Positions 52,223-59,953 of a stretch of 64,000 nucleotides of DNA are shown here, piece after piece. Both the position numbers and the translations under genes were made by a program. The notes beneath the pieces are model-generated. The model was not told where the DNA came from. It saw only the letters and a program-made list of their open reading frames with translations, and made no database searches. Numbering within the stretch: the stretch's first letter is position 1; every line of letters begins with the position of its first letter. Source of the DNA: Cohnella kolymensis (GTDB lineage Bacteria; Bacillota; Bacilli; Paenibacillales; Paenibacillaceae); assembly GCF_000829465.1 (NCBI RefSeq), contig NZ_JXAL01000017.1:36130-100129 (forward strand). The letters run 5' to 3'.

Positions 52223-52452
52223 GCGATTCCCTCCCCTGATAAATCATATTCATACGCATGCGTGATACGAACGCGGCGGATCTCGCCGATCTCGGAACGG
52301 CATCGGGTAATGAATACCTCTCCGTCTACGGTCGCATCTTCCGGCTTATCGACGAGTGAGTAACCCCGTTGATGCACCAGGCCGGACATGATCTCGGAAT
52401 CGACCAAATTTTTCTCGCAGCCGAGCGTGACGACGCTGACTTTCTCTGGCAT
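52219..52452 (-). pseudogene. rimO: RimO with internal deletion (only N- and C-terminal ends)
   Basis: RimO is the radical-SAM enzyme (about 440 residues) that methylthiolates ribosomal protein S12. Here only 77 codons remain. Residues 1-42 match the N-terminal start (KVSVVTLGCEKNLVDSEIM, one Fe-S Cys kept) and residues 43-77 match the C-terminal TRAM end (DGEVFITRCRSEIGEIRRVR, ITHAYEYDLSGE). The join is in frame with no stop, so about 365 residues, including the radical-SAM CxxxCxxC core, are missing. Shine-Dalgarno and downstream overlap with pgsA are intact. The product cannot be a working enzyme. Confidence 0.85.
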
Positions 52453-52534
52453 GGATGACTTCCCCCAAACGTTCGTCAGTTCTTATGCACAACAGTATAA
52501 ATGAACCCCTTGGACGTGTCAAAACGCGCGATCC

Positions 52535-53026
52535 TTATCGATAATTGATAAATTGAAGCTCAAGAGGCATTCCGGCACCTCGGAGGAGAGCCATAACCGC
52601 CTGCAGATCGTCTTTCGTTTTTCCTGTGACCCGCAGCTGGTCGCCTTGAATTTGACTTTTCACTTTTAACTTGGAGTCCCGGATCATAATATTGATTTTT
52701 TTCGCATTTTCCTGGTCGATGCCCTGTCTCATCTTGATGGTCTGCCGAACGGTCGCGCCGGAAGCCGGCTCAACTTTGCCGTAGTCCATGTTCAGGATAG
52801 GAACTCCCCGTTTAATAAGCTTGGACTGCAAAATATCAACGACGCTGTTGAGCTTATATTCGTCTTCGGAAGCGACTACGAGCTGTTCCCCTTCCAAGGA
52901 AATCTTGCTTTTGCTTCCTTTGAAATCAAACCGGGTTTCAATTTCCTTCATCGCCTGCTGAACCGCGTTGTTCACTTCCTGCATGTCTACTTTAGATACG
53001 ATATCAAAAGAATACTCCGACGCCAT
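52535..53026 (-). CDS. YajQ family nucleotide-binding protein
   Basis: 163-residue YajQ/UPF0234 protein, two RNA-recognition-like domains; relatives in other bacteria bind cyclic di-GMP or nucleotides. Conserved: [80 protein letters not shown]. Conserved neighbour of rimO and rodZ in Paenibacillus. Function here unknown. Confidence 0.92.
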   Translation of the reverse strand: MASEYSFDIVSKVDMQEVNNAVQQAMKEIETRFDFKGSKSKISLEGEQLVVASEDEYKLNSVVDILQSKLIKRGVPILNMDYGKVEPASGATVRQTIKMRQGIDQENAKKINIMIRDSKLKVKSQIQGDQLRVTGKTKDDLQAVMALLRGAGMPLELQFINYR

Positions 53027-53101
53027 AACCTTTGTCTCCCTTTCTTGTTATCCGGCTTTTGAAGTTATTATAGCATGACAATTATTCGCACAGAAAACAA
53101 A

Positions 53102-53121
53102 AAGCCCTCCACAGAGGGCTT
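53102..53121 (-). terminator. Terminator of the small membrane protein gene
   Basis: AAGCCCTC / GAGGGCTT stem with CACA loop, U-tract on the minus strand (A-run at 53096-53102). Confidence 0.78.
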
Positions 53122-53137
53122 ATACGTTAGGTAAAGC

Positions 53138-53299
53138 TTAGCGGGAGCGGACCGGCTCCCTTAGCATGTCCAGGATTCCGAGCACGATATGTGCGAGTCC
53201 GAAACCGAGTATGCCGTATCCCCAAGCGCTCGGCGTCAAATACCAGCCCAGCAGGCTGACGATGATGCCGAGACCGCTCACAATCCAGCTGAGTGCCAT
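53138..53299 (-). CDS. Small membrane protein, 53 residues
   Basis: Two short membrane helices (SWIVSGLGIIVSLLGWYL and YGILGFGLAHIVLGILDML) with a basic C-terminus REPVRSR. The ATG has CGGAGGGAATGGGA upstream. Too short for usual gene finders, but the frame is protein-like and a terminator follows. Family not recognised. Between rodZ and yajQ. Confidence 0.62.
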   Translation of the reverse strand: MALSWIVSGLGIIVSLLGWYLTPSAWGYGILGFGLAHIVLGILDMLREPVRSR

Positions 53300-53376
53300 T
53301 CCCATTCCCTCCGGTCACGTGGACTATAAATATCAATAGTAGGATTACCGGAGTATGAAAAGTTTATGCGGCGTGG

Positions 53377-54240
53377 TTACTGCGCAGGCGCAGCGGCAAC
53401 CGGTGTGAACAGCAGTCTGCTGCGATTCGCTTTATCCCCGTCGTCAACGGGTACACCGTCGATCTTGACTGTAGCGAGATCCGAGCGTCCGATGCTGATA
53501 TAGAACACGCCAGGCACGTCAAAAGACAGAGTTTGAGGAGTGTCGACACTCGCGTAATGAAGCTTCTTCCCGCTTCTTCCGCCGTCTCGAACTTCGACCC
53601 AGCAGCGGCCGGTGATGTCTATTTCCAATTTGTGGCCGCCCTCGGGAGAAATCTCGTAATATCGCGTGCTGCCGCGCGTTTCCTTGAATGAAACTGTCAC
53701 CGTGCTGTTCGGAGTCAGACTTGGTGAAGCCGACTCGGTAGGTGAAGGAGACGGCGCCGCTGAAGCTGTCGGACTTGGCGTCGGTGTCCCAGTGTCCGAG
53801 CTGATCGGCGGGGTCTGCGGGGCCAGCTCGTTAGGTTCGGCAGACTTGGTATTAATATAATACACATAAATGACGACTGCTATGAGAATAGGAAAAGCCC
53901 ACATGAGCAGAGATACAGCGGCTTTACCCCATCGGTCGCTGTGCTGAACGCTTCGGCTGCTGCTTTTGATCTGGGGTTGAACCAACACCGTCTCAGGCGC
54001 GGTCGCCTTCGGCAGCTCTTGCTGATACAGCCGAAGCACCTCTTCGGCGTCCAGCCCTACCGTCTCAGCGTACGTTTTCACAAATGCACGCACATAGAAC
54101 GAGCCAGGCAGTATCTTATAATCCCCCGTCTCAATGGCTTCCAAATACCTTTTGCGAATTTTCGTAATTTCCTGAACATCGTCCAGCGTATAGCCGCGCT
54201 TCTCCCGCGCAGTACGCAAGACCTCGCCTAAATCAGACAC
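53377..54240 (-). CDS. rodZ: RodZ-like cell-shape protein (YmfM)
   Basis: 287-residue membrane protein of the MreB-linked elongasome. N-terminal helix-turn-helix (EVLRTAREKRGYTLDDVQEI, YLEAIETGDYKILPGSFYVRAFVKTYAE), membrane helix about residues 106-131 (VSLLMWAFPILIAVVIYVYY), Ser/Thr/Pro-rich linker (PTPSPTASAAPSPSPTESAS), and DUF4115 periplasmic domain (GRCWVEVRDGGRSGKK, FYISIGRSDLATVKIDGVPV). All RodZ parts present. Conserved position downstream of ymfK. Confidence 0.93.
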   Translation of the reverse strand: MSDLGEVLRTAREKRGYTLDDVQEITKIRKRYLEAIETGDYKILPGSFYVRAFVKTYAETVGLDAEEVLRLYQQELPKATAPETVLVQPQIKSSSRSVQHSDRWGKAAVSLLMWAFPILIAVVIYVYYINTKSAEPNELAPQTPPISSDTGTPTPSPTASAAPSPSPTESASPSLTPNSTVTVSFKETRGSTRYYEISPEGGHKLEIDITGRCWVEVRDGGRSGKKLHYASVDTPQTLSFDVPGVFYISIGRSDLATVKIDGVPVDDGDKANRSRLLFTPVAAAPAQ

Positions 54241-54281
54241 TGCCTCTCACCTCCGGATTATCTTGGTGCCCGCGTATGTAG

Positions 54282-55052
54282 TCAGAACTCATCGTTCAGC
54301 CCGGCTGTTGTGAAGTTTTCGTACGTAATTTCTTCCTCAGGCGTATTCCGCAGCTCCACGATACAATTGAAAATATCATAATCAAACTGCGATTCCCTTA
54401 CGAAAATATCGGGATGCTCGATCACCTTGGTTGAAGGCATCGCCATGATTTCTTGCAGCAGTCCGTAATGTTTCTCGTTAGAACGAATCGTACTTACAAT
54501 ACCATCGACGATAAAAACGTTATTCGGGTTCATTTCTTCTTCGGAAAGCTGACTGCGTACCGTTTGGCGGAGCATGGTGGAAGAGACGAACGCCCACCGT
54601 TTGTTCGCGCACACGCTGCCCGCGATGATGGATTCCGTCTTGCCGACCCGCGGCATGCCGCGCAGCCCGATCGTCTGATTGCCTTCCCTTTTGAACAACT
54701 CCCCGAGAAAATCGACGAGCAAGCCCAGCTCGTCCCTGGTAAATCGAAAGGTCTTGCGATCGTCTGAATCACGTTCAATGTATCGCCCGTGCCGAACCGC
54801 CAGAATATCGGTCAGTTTCGGAGGACGCAAGGTGTTCACCGTTATATTCTCGACCTTGGCAAGCATCTTGCCCAGCAACTCGATCTTCTCCTCATCGTCC
54901 GTCTGGAGGAGCATGCCTCGCGTTCTGTCTTCAACTCCGTTAATACTCAGAATATTGACCTCGAGCATCCCAAGCAGCGACGCGACGTCCCCCAGCAGAC
55001 CGGGACGATTTTTGTGGATTTTATACTCCATATACCATTGTTTGGGTTCCAT
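54282..55052 (-). CDS. ymfK: YmfK (DUF3388): ACT domain plus ATPase-like
   Basis: 256-residue YmfK family protein. N-terminal ACT-type domain (WYMEYKIHKNRPGLLGDVASL, LEVNILSINGVEDRTRGMLL). C-terminal part with a P-loop-like GMPRVGKTESIIAGS. Function unknown. Conserved only in Bacillota in this cluster. The ATG at 55052 follows TGAGGTGTG. Confidence 0.9.
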   Translation of the reverse strand: MEPKQWYMEYKIHKNRPGLLGDVASLLGMLEVNILSINGVEDRTRGMLLQTDDEEKIELLGKMLAKVENITVNTLRPPKLTDILAVRHGRYIERDSDDRKTFRFTRDELGLLVDFLGELFKREGNQTIGLRGMPRVGKTESIIAGSVCANKRWAFVSSTMLRQTVRSQLSEEEMNPNNVFIVDGIVSTIRSNEKHYGLLQEIMAMPSTKVIEHPDIFVRESQFDYDIFNCIVELRNTPEEEITYENFTTAGLNDEF

Positions 55053-55183
55053 GACACACCTCATTCAAATAAACGGAAAAATAATGCCTTTCGACACTTT
55101 CATGTTTATTCTACAACGCTCGCCATTATCCTGCAAAATAAAATAGGTTTTTACTTCCAAAGACCTAACAAGGAAAGAGGACA

Positions 55184-55207
55184 GAAAGCCTCCTGAGGGA
55201 GGCTTTC
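55184..55207 (-). terminator. Terminator of ymfJ
   Basis: GAAAGCCTCC / GGAGGCTTTC perfect stem, TGAG loop. T-tract weak. Confidence 0.65.
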
Positions 55208-55223
55208 CATAAATACCGATCGA

Positions 55224-55478
55224 TTAAGAATTGGACTGCGCCAGCTTAACCATCATGCCGGCCATTGTTTGACGCTCGTTTTCGTCGCCGACATCCCATA
55301 ATTCTCTTAATACACGCTGCTCGTCGTTTTTCGGATCGACCCGGTCATGAAGGAACTCTCCGATTTCATACGCCAGCTTGGAGATATCTTGTTGGTCGAC
55401 ACCGAGGTTTTTGGCCGCAGCCACACGATTTCCCAGAAACTGTTTCCACGTCTCAAAATTATTCATAACGGTAGACAT
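55224..55478 (-). CDS. ymfJ: DUF3243 protein (YmfJ)
   Basis: 84-residue DUF3243 family protein (NNFETWKQFLGNRVAAAKNLGV, ISKLAYEIGEFLHDRVDPKNDEQRVLRELWDVGDENERQ). Helical, unknown function. Conserved neighbour of ymfI and ymfK. Confidence 0.93.
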   Translation of the reverse strand: MSTVMNNFETWKQFLGNRVAAAKNLGVDQQDISKLAYEIGEFLHDRVDPKNDEQRVLRELWDVGDENERQTMAGMMVKLAQSNS

Positions 55479-55571
55479 TGAGCAGCCTCCTAACGGGTAT
55501 GGGGATTAAAACTCAACGCTAATATGTCCGTTTAAGGCCTCATTTATGCGGAAACGTCAGCATCACAGGAT

Positions 55572-56306
55572 TTACAACTGCCATCCGCCATCCAGTCCGA
55601 GCACCTGTCCCGTTATGTACCGCGCATCTTCAGAGACGAGAAAACGCACCAGCTCCGCTACCTCCTCGGGCCGGCCCAGCCTTCCCAGCGGAATTTCGCT
55701 GCACACCGCCTTAAGTTCATCCGCGGACAACGCGGCAAGCATATCCGTATCCACAGCCCCTGCCGCGACCGCATTCACCGTAACGCCTGCCGAAGCCATT
55801 TCTTTAGCCGTGGACTTCGTGAACGCGTTTACGCCGCCTTTCGCTGCCGCGTATACCGCTTCGCCTGCGGAGCCGACTACACCCCACACACTGGACAGAT
55901 GGACGAAACGTCCCCATCTGTTCCACACCATGGAAGGGGCAAACAACTTCGTTAAATAGAACGCGGTCCTTAAATGTATATTCATGAGTTCGTCCCAGAT
56001 GCGATCATCGACCTGGTCCACCAAGCCATAGTGGGAAATACCGGCGCAATGCACGACGATATCCGGCGTACGGCCGGCTCGTTCCAGATTGCGTTTCAAG
56101 GCTGCTATCCCGTCTCCCGTGCGCAAGTCCGCCCGTTCCAGAAGCGCAGCATTCCCGAAGCGCCGGCAGTCCTCTGCCACCGTCTGGGCGGACGCCTCCG
56201 ATGAGAAATAATGAATAATGACATCGGCGCCGTCCGCCGCCAGCCGGCGGGCCACCGCGGCTCCGATACCGCGGGAGGCTCCCGTGACCAGCGCCGTACG
56301 CGTCAA
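55572..56306 (-). CDS. ymfI: SDR reductase YmfI, EF-P modification type
   Basis: 244-residue short-chain dehydrogenase. NAD(P) motif TGASRGIGAAVARRLA, NNAG-like HCAGISHYG, catalytic Ser/Tyr/Lys in LSSVWGVVGSAGEAVYAAAKGG (Ser138-, Tyr-xxx-Lys). In Bacillus YmfI reduces the 5-aminopentanone intermediate on elongation factor P. Between ymfH and ymfJ, conserved order; starts 4 bp inside the ymfH stop. Confidence 0.9.
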   Translation of the reverse strand: MTRTALVTGASRGIGAAVARRLAADGADVIIHYFSSEASAQTVAEDCRRFGNAALLERADLRTGDGIAALKRNLERAGRTPDIVVHCAGISHYGLVDQVDDRIWDELMNIHLRTAFYLTKLFAPSMVWNRWGRFVHLSSVWGVVGSAGEAVYAAAKGGVNAFTKSTAKEMASAGVTVNAVAAGAVDTDMLAALSADELKAVCSEIPLGRLGRPEEVAELVRFLVSEDARYITGQVLGLDGGWQL

Positions 56307-57583
56307 TCCGACCCGCTCCTTACCACGGAGATTGCCCGCTGCTCCGGCTTCGCGTGCTCGCGCACACGTTGGTTTACCTCTTCAAGCGTCAAGCTTTCAT
56401 AAATGTCCACCAATTTAAACAAATCTCCGCCTTTTTGCCGGACACGGGTAAATTCACTGGCAATGGCCTCCGGGCTGTTCAGCATACGCAGGTAACCGCC
56501 GATCTTTTTACGGCGGGTACGCTCGAAAATATCCGCCGGAATGCCGCCGCTCGCTGCGTCATATAACGCCTGGCTGACTCTTTGCACCAGTTCGTCCGGA
56601 TCCCTCGTCTCTCCGCCGATGATCGAGAAGCTGTAGCCCGGACCTGTGTTATACTCGTGTCCGAAATTGTCCGATATCAAGTTGTCATCGTACAATTGTT
56701 GATATAACTGGGTACTGGCGCCCAGCACGGTTTCCAGCATCAATTTGCTCGCCAGCTCACGCCGAATCGAATCTTGCTCCTCACCAGGCTGCTCTTTGAA
56801 ACCGAACAAGCATTTCGGAAGAGAGACCGGCAGATTTATTTCCTTTTTCTCCGTTCTCACCTGCTCGGGCTCCTGCTCGAACAACCTCACGATTTCGCCG
56901 CCCGGACCGAACGATTTGCCCGCTTGATCACGCCTTACTTGCTCCATAGTCGCTTCAGGGTCGACCCCGCCCACAACGAACAACGTCATATTCGCGGGGT
57001 GATAGAAGGTGTGGTAGCAATCATACAGCATCTCCTTCGTGATCGAACGGACGGAATCCGGCGTACCCGCGATATCGATGCTCACCGGGTGCTCCCGATA
57101 CAGCGCTTCGATCAGCCCGAAATAGACCCGCCAATCCGGGTTATCCTTGTACATCTCGATTTCTTGCACGATGATGCCTTTTTCCTTTTCCACATTCTCA
57201 TCCGTAAAATAAGGGTTCTGGACAAAATCAAGCAATGTGTCCAAGTTGGCGCTTACTTCATGAGTGGCGGAGAACAGATACACCGTCCGGTCAAAGCTGG
57301 TATAAGCGTTCGCTGACGCTCCTTTTGAAGCGAATTTGGAGAACACGTCTCCTTCAGGTTCTTCAAACATTTTGTGCTCGAGAAAGTGCGCGATGCCGTC
57401 AGGCACTTTAATGGTCTGACCTCCGGGTGTCGTAAAACGGTTATCAATCGAGCCGAACCGAGTGCTGAAGGTTGCGTACGTCTTCGTGAAACCCGGTTTC
57501 GGCAGAATGAATACCTCAAGTCCGTTATCCAGCTTCTCGTGCCACAGCTTCTCCTGGAGTTTAGGATACTCAGTAACCGCCAT
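56303..57583 (-). CDS. ymfH: M16-family zinc peptidase YmfH
   Basis: 426-residue pitrilysin-family protein. Inverted zinc motif HFLEH in IAHFLEHKMFEEPEGDVF (residues about 65-69), second Glu downstream in EKGIIVQEIEMYKDNPD, and the C-terminal M16 domain (VVGGVDPEATMEQVRRDQAG onward). The ATG overlaps the ymfF stop (TGATG). The ymfF partner normally lacks the zinc motif and forms a two-subunit peptidase; here ymfF is frameshifted. Confidence 0.93.
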   Translation of the reverse strand: MAVTEYPKLQEKLWHEKLDNGLEVFILPKPGFTKTYATFSTRFGSIDNRFTTPGGQTIKVPDGIAHFLEHKMFEEPEGDVFSKFASKGASANAYTSFDRTVYLFSATHEVSANLDTLLDFVQNPYFTDENVEKEKGIIVQEIEMYKDNPDWRVYFGLIEALYREHPVSIDIAGTPDSVRSITKEMLYDCYHTFYHPANMTLFVVGGVDPEATMEQVRRDQAGKSFGPGGEIVRLFEQEPEQVRTEKKEINLPVSLPKCLFGFKEQPGEEQDSIRRELASKLMLETVLGASTQLYQQLYDDNLISDNFGHEYNTGPGYSFSIIGGETRDPDELVQRVSQALYDAASGGIPADIFERTRRKKIGGYLRMLNSPEAIASEFTRVRQKGGDLFKLVDIYESLTLEEVNQRVREHAKPEQRAISVVRSGSD

Positions 57584-58863
57584 CAGCTCTCCTCCTTTCG
57601 GTCGCGCAAAAAGTAGATCGTATCCAGCTGCACACCTTGAGCGGCCGACGTCACCATTTCGGGTGTCACCGACTGTATGTCCGCAATGAAGCTTTCCCCG
57701 GTGCGCTCGATTCCGGACACGACATTGTTAAAATCGAATGAAATTCGCTCGAACGCCGAATCTTGAAGCTCCCGCAGATGGTTGATGATCATCGCTTGCG
57801 TTCTGCCAAGATCTTCGGCCGCGAAATTACCCGCCTTCATCTCGCTGATTTGTTCGCGGATGATCGCAACCGCCCGTTCATAATTGACGATCTCAATCCC
57901 CGATTGGATCGTCAAAATCCCTTTATGCCCATCCAGTCGGGAAGAGGCGTAGTAAGCCAAACTCGCTTTTTCGCGCACATTCACGAACAGCTTCGAGTGG
58001 GGAAAGCCGCCCAGAAGACCGTTATACACCAGTAATGCGGGATATTGATCGCTCGCGTAAGTCGCTCCTGCGCGAAGCCCCATGTTCAGCTTCCCTTGAG
58101 CCACGTCCAGCCTCTCTTGAATCGTTTGTACCTGTTCACGCCCTGCAATGACCTTAGGAGCCGCATATGTCGACGGTTGTCCCGAGGGCAGCCGGAAGGC
58201 TTTGGAGACGATCGACTCCACTTCCTGCAAGCTCGTGTCTCCTGACACGTACAGATCGAACGAGGCATTTTGCAGCCAATTCTGATAAGCCTGAAACAGA
58301 CTGTCTGCATTTAACCCCGGAAGATCTTCTTTGCGTCCGAGAGCGGGCAGCCGATAAGGTTCGTTTTTTGCACATTTCCTCTACGCAGCGCTCGGCCGCA
58401 TAGCGGATTTTATCGTTGATGATGGCGTCTATCCTTTTGCTGACTGTCGTTTTTTTCGGCTTCCACATACTTCGGGCGGAAATGTCCGTTCTCCAAAGCA
58501 GGAGCAGTGACAACCCCGCCGAGGAACTTCAGCGCTTCGCCGAGCAGCGAATCCCCAGCCGACACGAAACGGTCGTTAATGATATCCAGACGAAACTGGA
58601 CGATCTGATGATCCCCGCGTGTAGAGGTCGAAGCCGAAACCGGCGCCGTATAACTCATCAAGCTTCTCCCGGAACGAGATGGTCTCGGGATAACTCTGCG
58701 TTCCCCTGCGCAGAACAAAAGGGGTGAGCGCAATCGGCGTCACCCCGGACTCTGACAAAGGAACTCCCGCAAACAAAGACAAGGCGAAGGTTTTGAAACG
58801 TTTCGTCGGCAATACGTGCAGACGAAGCCGGCCCACAACGCCTCTTTGGAATTGTTCCGACAT
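57583..58863 (-). pseudogene. ymfF: M16-like YmfF, three frameshifts
   Basis: Inactive-type partner of YmfH, about 425 residues when restored; it lacks HxxEH (TPFVLRRGTQSYPETISF occupies the site). Frames and lesions from the 5' end: first frame to LYTRG at about 58613 (four C on the plus strand, one too many); second frame DHQIVQFRLDIINDRFV to EAEK at about 58450 (seven T, one too many); third frame TVSKRIDAIINDKIRYAAER to CK at about 58364 (six T, one too many); fourth frame EPYRLPALGRKEDLPGLN onward, ending at 57583. All three are extra bases in homopolymers. The pattern favours read error. Confidence 0.85.
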
Positions 58864-59003
58864 GATTGATAAGCCCCTTTAAATAGAGTCGCAGATGGCC
58901 GGAGGACACCGAATCGACAAGCCCTCCGGCATACTAATTCAGCCCCATTCTAACTGATTGGACAATGCGGAAGCAAATGTTGGCAGCAGGGGCTTAACCG
59001 ACG

Positions 59004-59780
59004 CTAACGGGAAAAGATATGCTCCCCTATCGTCTTATATTGCGGCCGGGACCAAATCCACTTCGAAGTTGCCGTCTTGGGATTGAAATAGTACAGGCAT
59101 CCGTCGGTGGGATCCCAGCCGCTTAAGGCGTCTTTGACGGCTCTTGTTGCCGTAGCGTTAGGTGTCAGCCAGATCTGTCCGTCCGCCACGGCCGTGAACG
59201 CGCCAGGCTGGAATATAACCCCGGTGGGGGTGTTCGGGAATTCTGACGACTTCACCCGATTCAGGATGACGGCGGCTACGGCCACCTGTCCTTCGTACGG
59301 CTCGCCTCTTGCTTCACCGTACACTGCGTTAGACATGATTCTCAGTTCTTTCTCCGATAACCCATTTGTGTTGGAAGCCGGCAATGCCGGCGCGGCTCCG
59401 CCAGCGGCTCCGCCAGCAGCTCCACCCGCCGCTCCTCCTTGCGGAACGTCTTCGGCAGTCGGTCTCCAGCTTTTGGTCGCCTGCCATAGCTTCAGCTTTG
59501 TTTTGGCGCCGACCACCCCGTCCGATTTCATGCCGAATTTCCACTGAAACCACGTCACTGCGTTTTTCGTTGTCGGCCCGAAGTTGCCGTCCACCTTGCC
59601 GTTATAAAACCCCAGCGCCTTGAGACGCCCCTGAAGTTCGTAAACATCCTTACCGGCGGATCCCTGCTTAAGGGTAGCGGCACTGAAAGTTTCGCGGCTT
59701 TGCCCCGTATGCTGAAGCGTATAGAGACCGAGCAATCCGAATACCAAACATACCGTCAAAATCACCAGACGATAACTCAC
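59004..59780 (-). CDS. sleB: Spore cortex-lytic enzyme SleB
   Basis: 258-residue lytic transglycosylase that opens spore cortex during germination. Signal/anchor helix (about 4-22), peptidoglycan-binding domain (SAGKDVYELQGRLKALGFYNG, GNFGPTTKNAVTWFQ), a GGAA-repeat linker (about 115-130), and catalytic Hydrolase_2 domain (RIMSNAVYGEARGEPYEGQVAVAA, with the SleB active Glu, GVIFQPGAFTAVADGQIW). A sigma-G type promoter lies upstream. ypeB is not adjacent. GTG start. Confidence 0.92.
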   Translation of the reverse strand: MSYRLVILTVCLVFGLLGLYTLQHTGQSRETFSAATLKQGSAGKDVYELQGRLKALGFYNGKVDGNFGPTTKNAVTWFQWKFGMKSDGVVGAKTKLKLWQATKSWRPTAEDVPQGGAAGGAAGGAAGGAAPALPASNTNGLSEKELRIMSNAVYGEARGEPYEGQVAVAAVILNRVKSSEFPNTPTGVIFQPGAFTAVADGQIWLTPNATATRAVKDALSGWDPTDGCLYYFNPKTATSKWIWSRPQYKTIGEHIFSR

Positions 59781-59866
59781 TTGAGGTCACGCCTTTCTCA
59801 TTCCGAGTGTCGTATTCCTCACCCGTCCTTGTAAATAAGGAGAAGGAATACAAGTTATTCGCCCGT

Positions 59867-59897
59867 TAGTATGAGAAAAGAGAAAGGCTCTTATACC
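59867..59897 (-). promoter_or_regulatory. Sigma-G-type promoter of sleB
   Basis: On the minus strand GGTATA (59892-59897), 18-bp spacer, CATACTA (59867-59873). The -10 fits CATNNTA fully, the -35 resembles the sigma-G pattern. Matches the known SigG control of sleB. Confidence 0.6.
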
Positions 59898-59910
59898 CAT
59901 TTTCTCAAGC

Positions 59911-59948
59911 AAAAAAAGCCTGCATACCCTTAAAAAGGTATGCAGGCT
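59911..59948 (-). terminator. Terminator of ftsK
   Basis: AGCCTGCATACC / GGTATGCAGGCT perfect 12-bp stem, with seven A before it on the plus strand (U-tract on minus). Confidence 0.9.
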
Positions 59949-59953
59949 CATCA

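Noticed and set aside
56303..57616. Plus-strand frames opposite ymfH and ymfF
   Set aside because: They are shadows of the minus-strand coding genes, without ribosome sites or domain resemblance.
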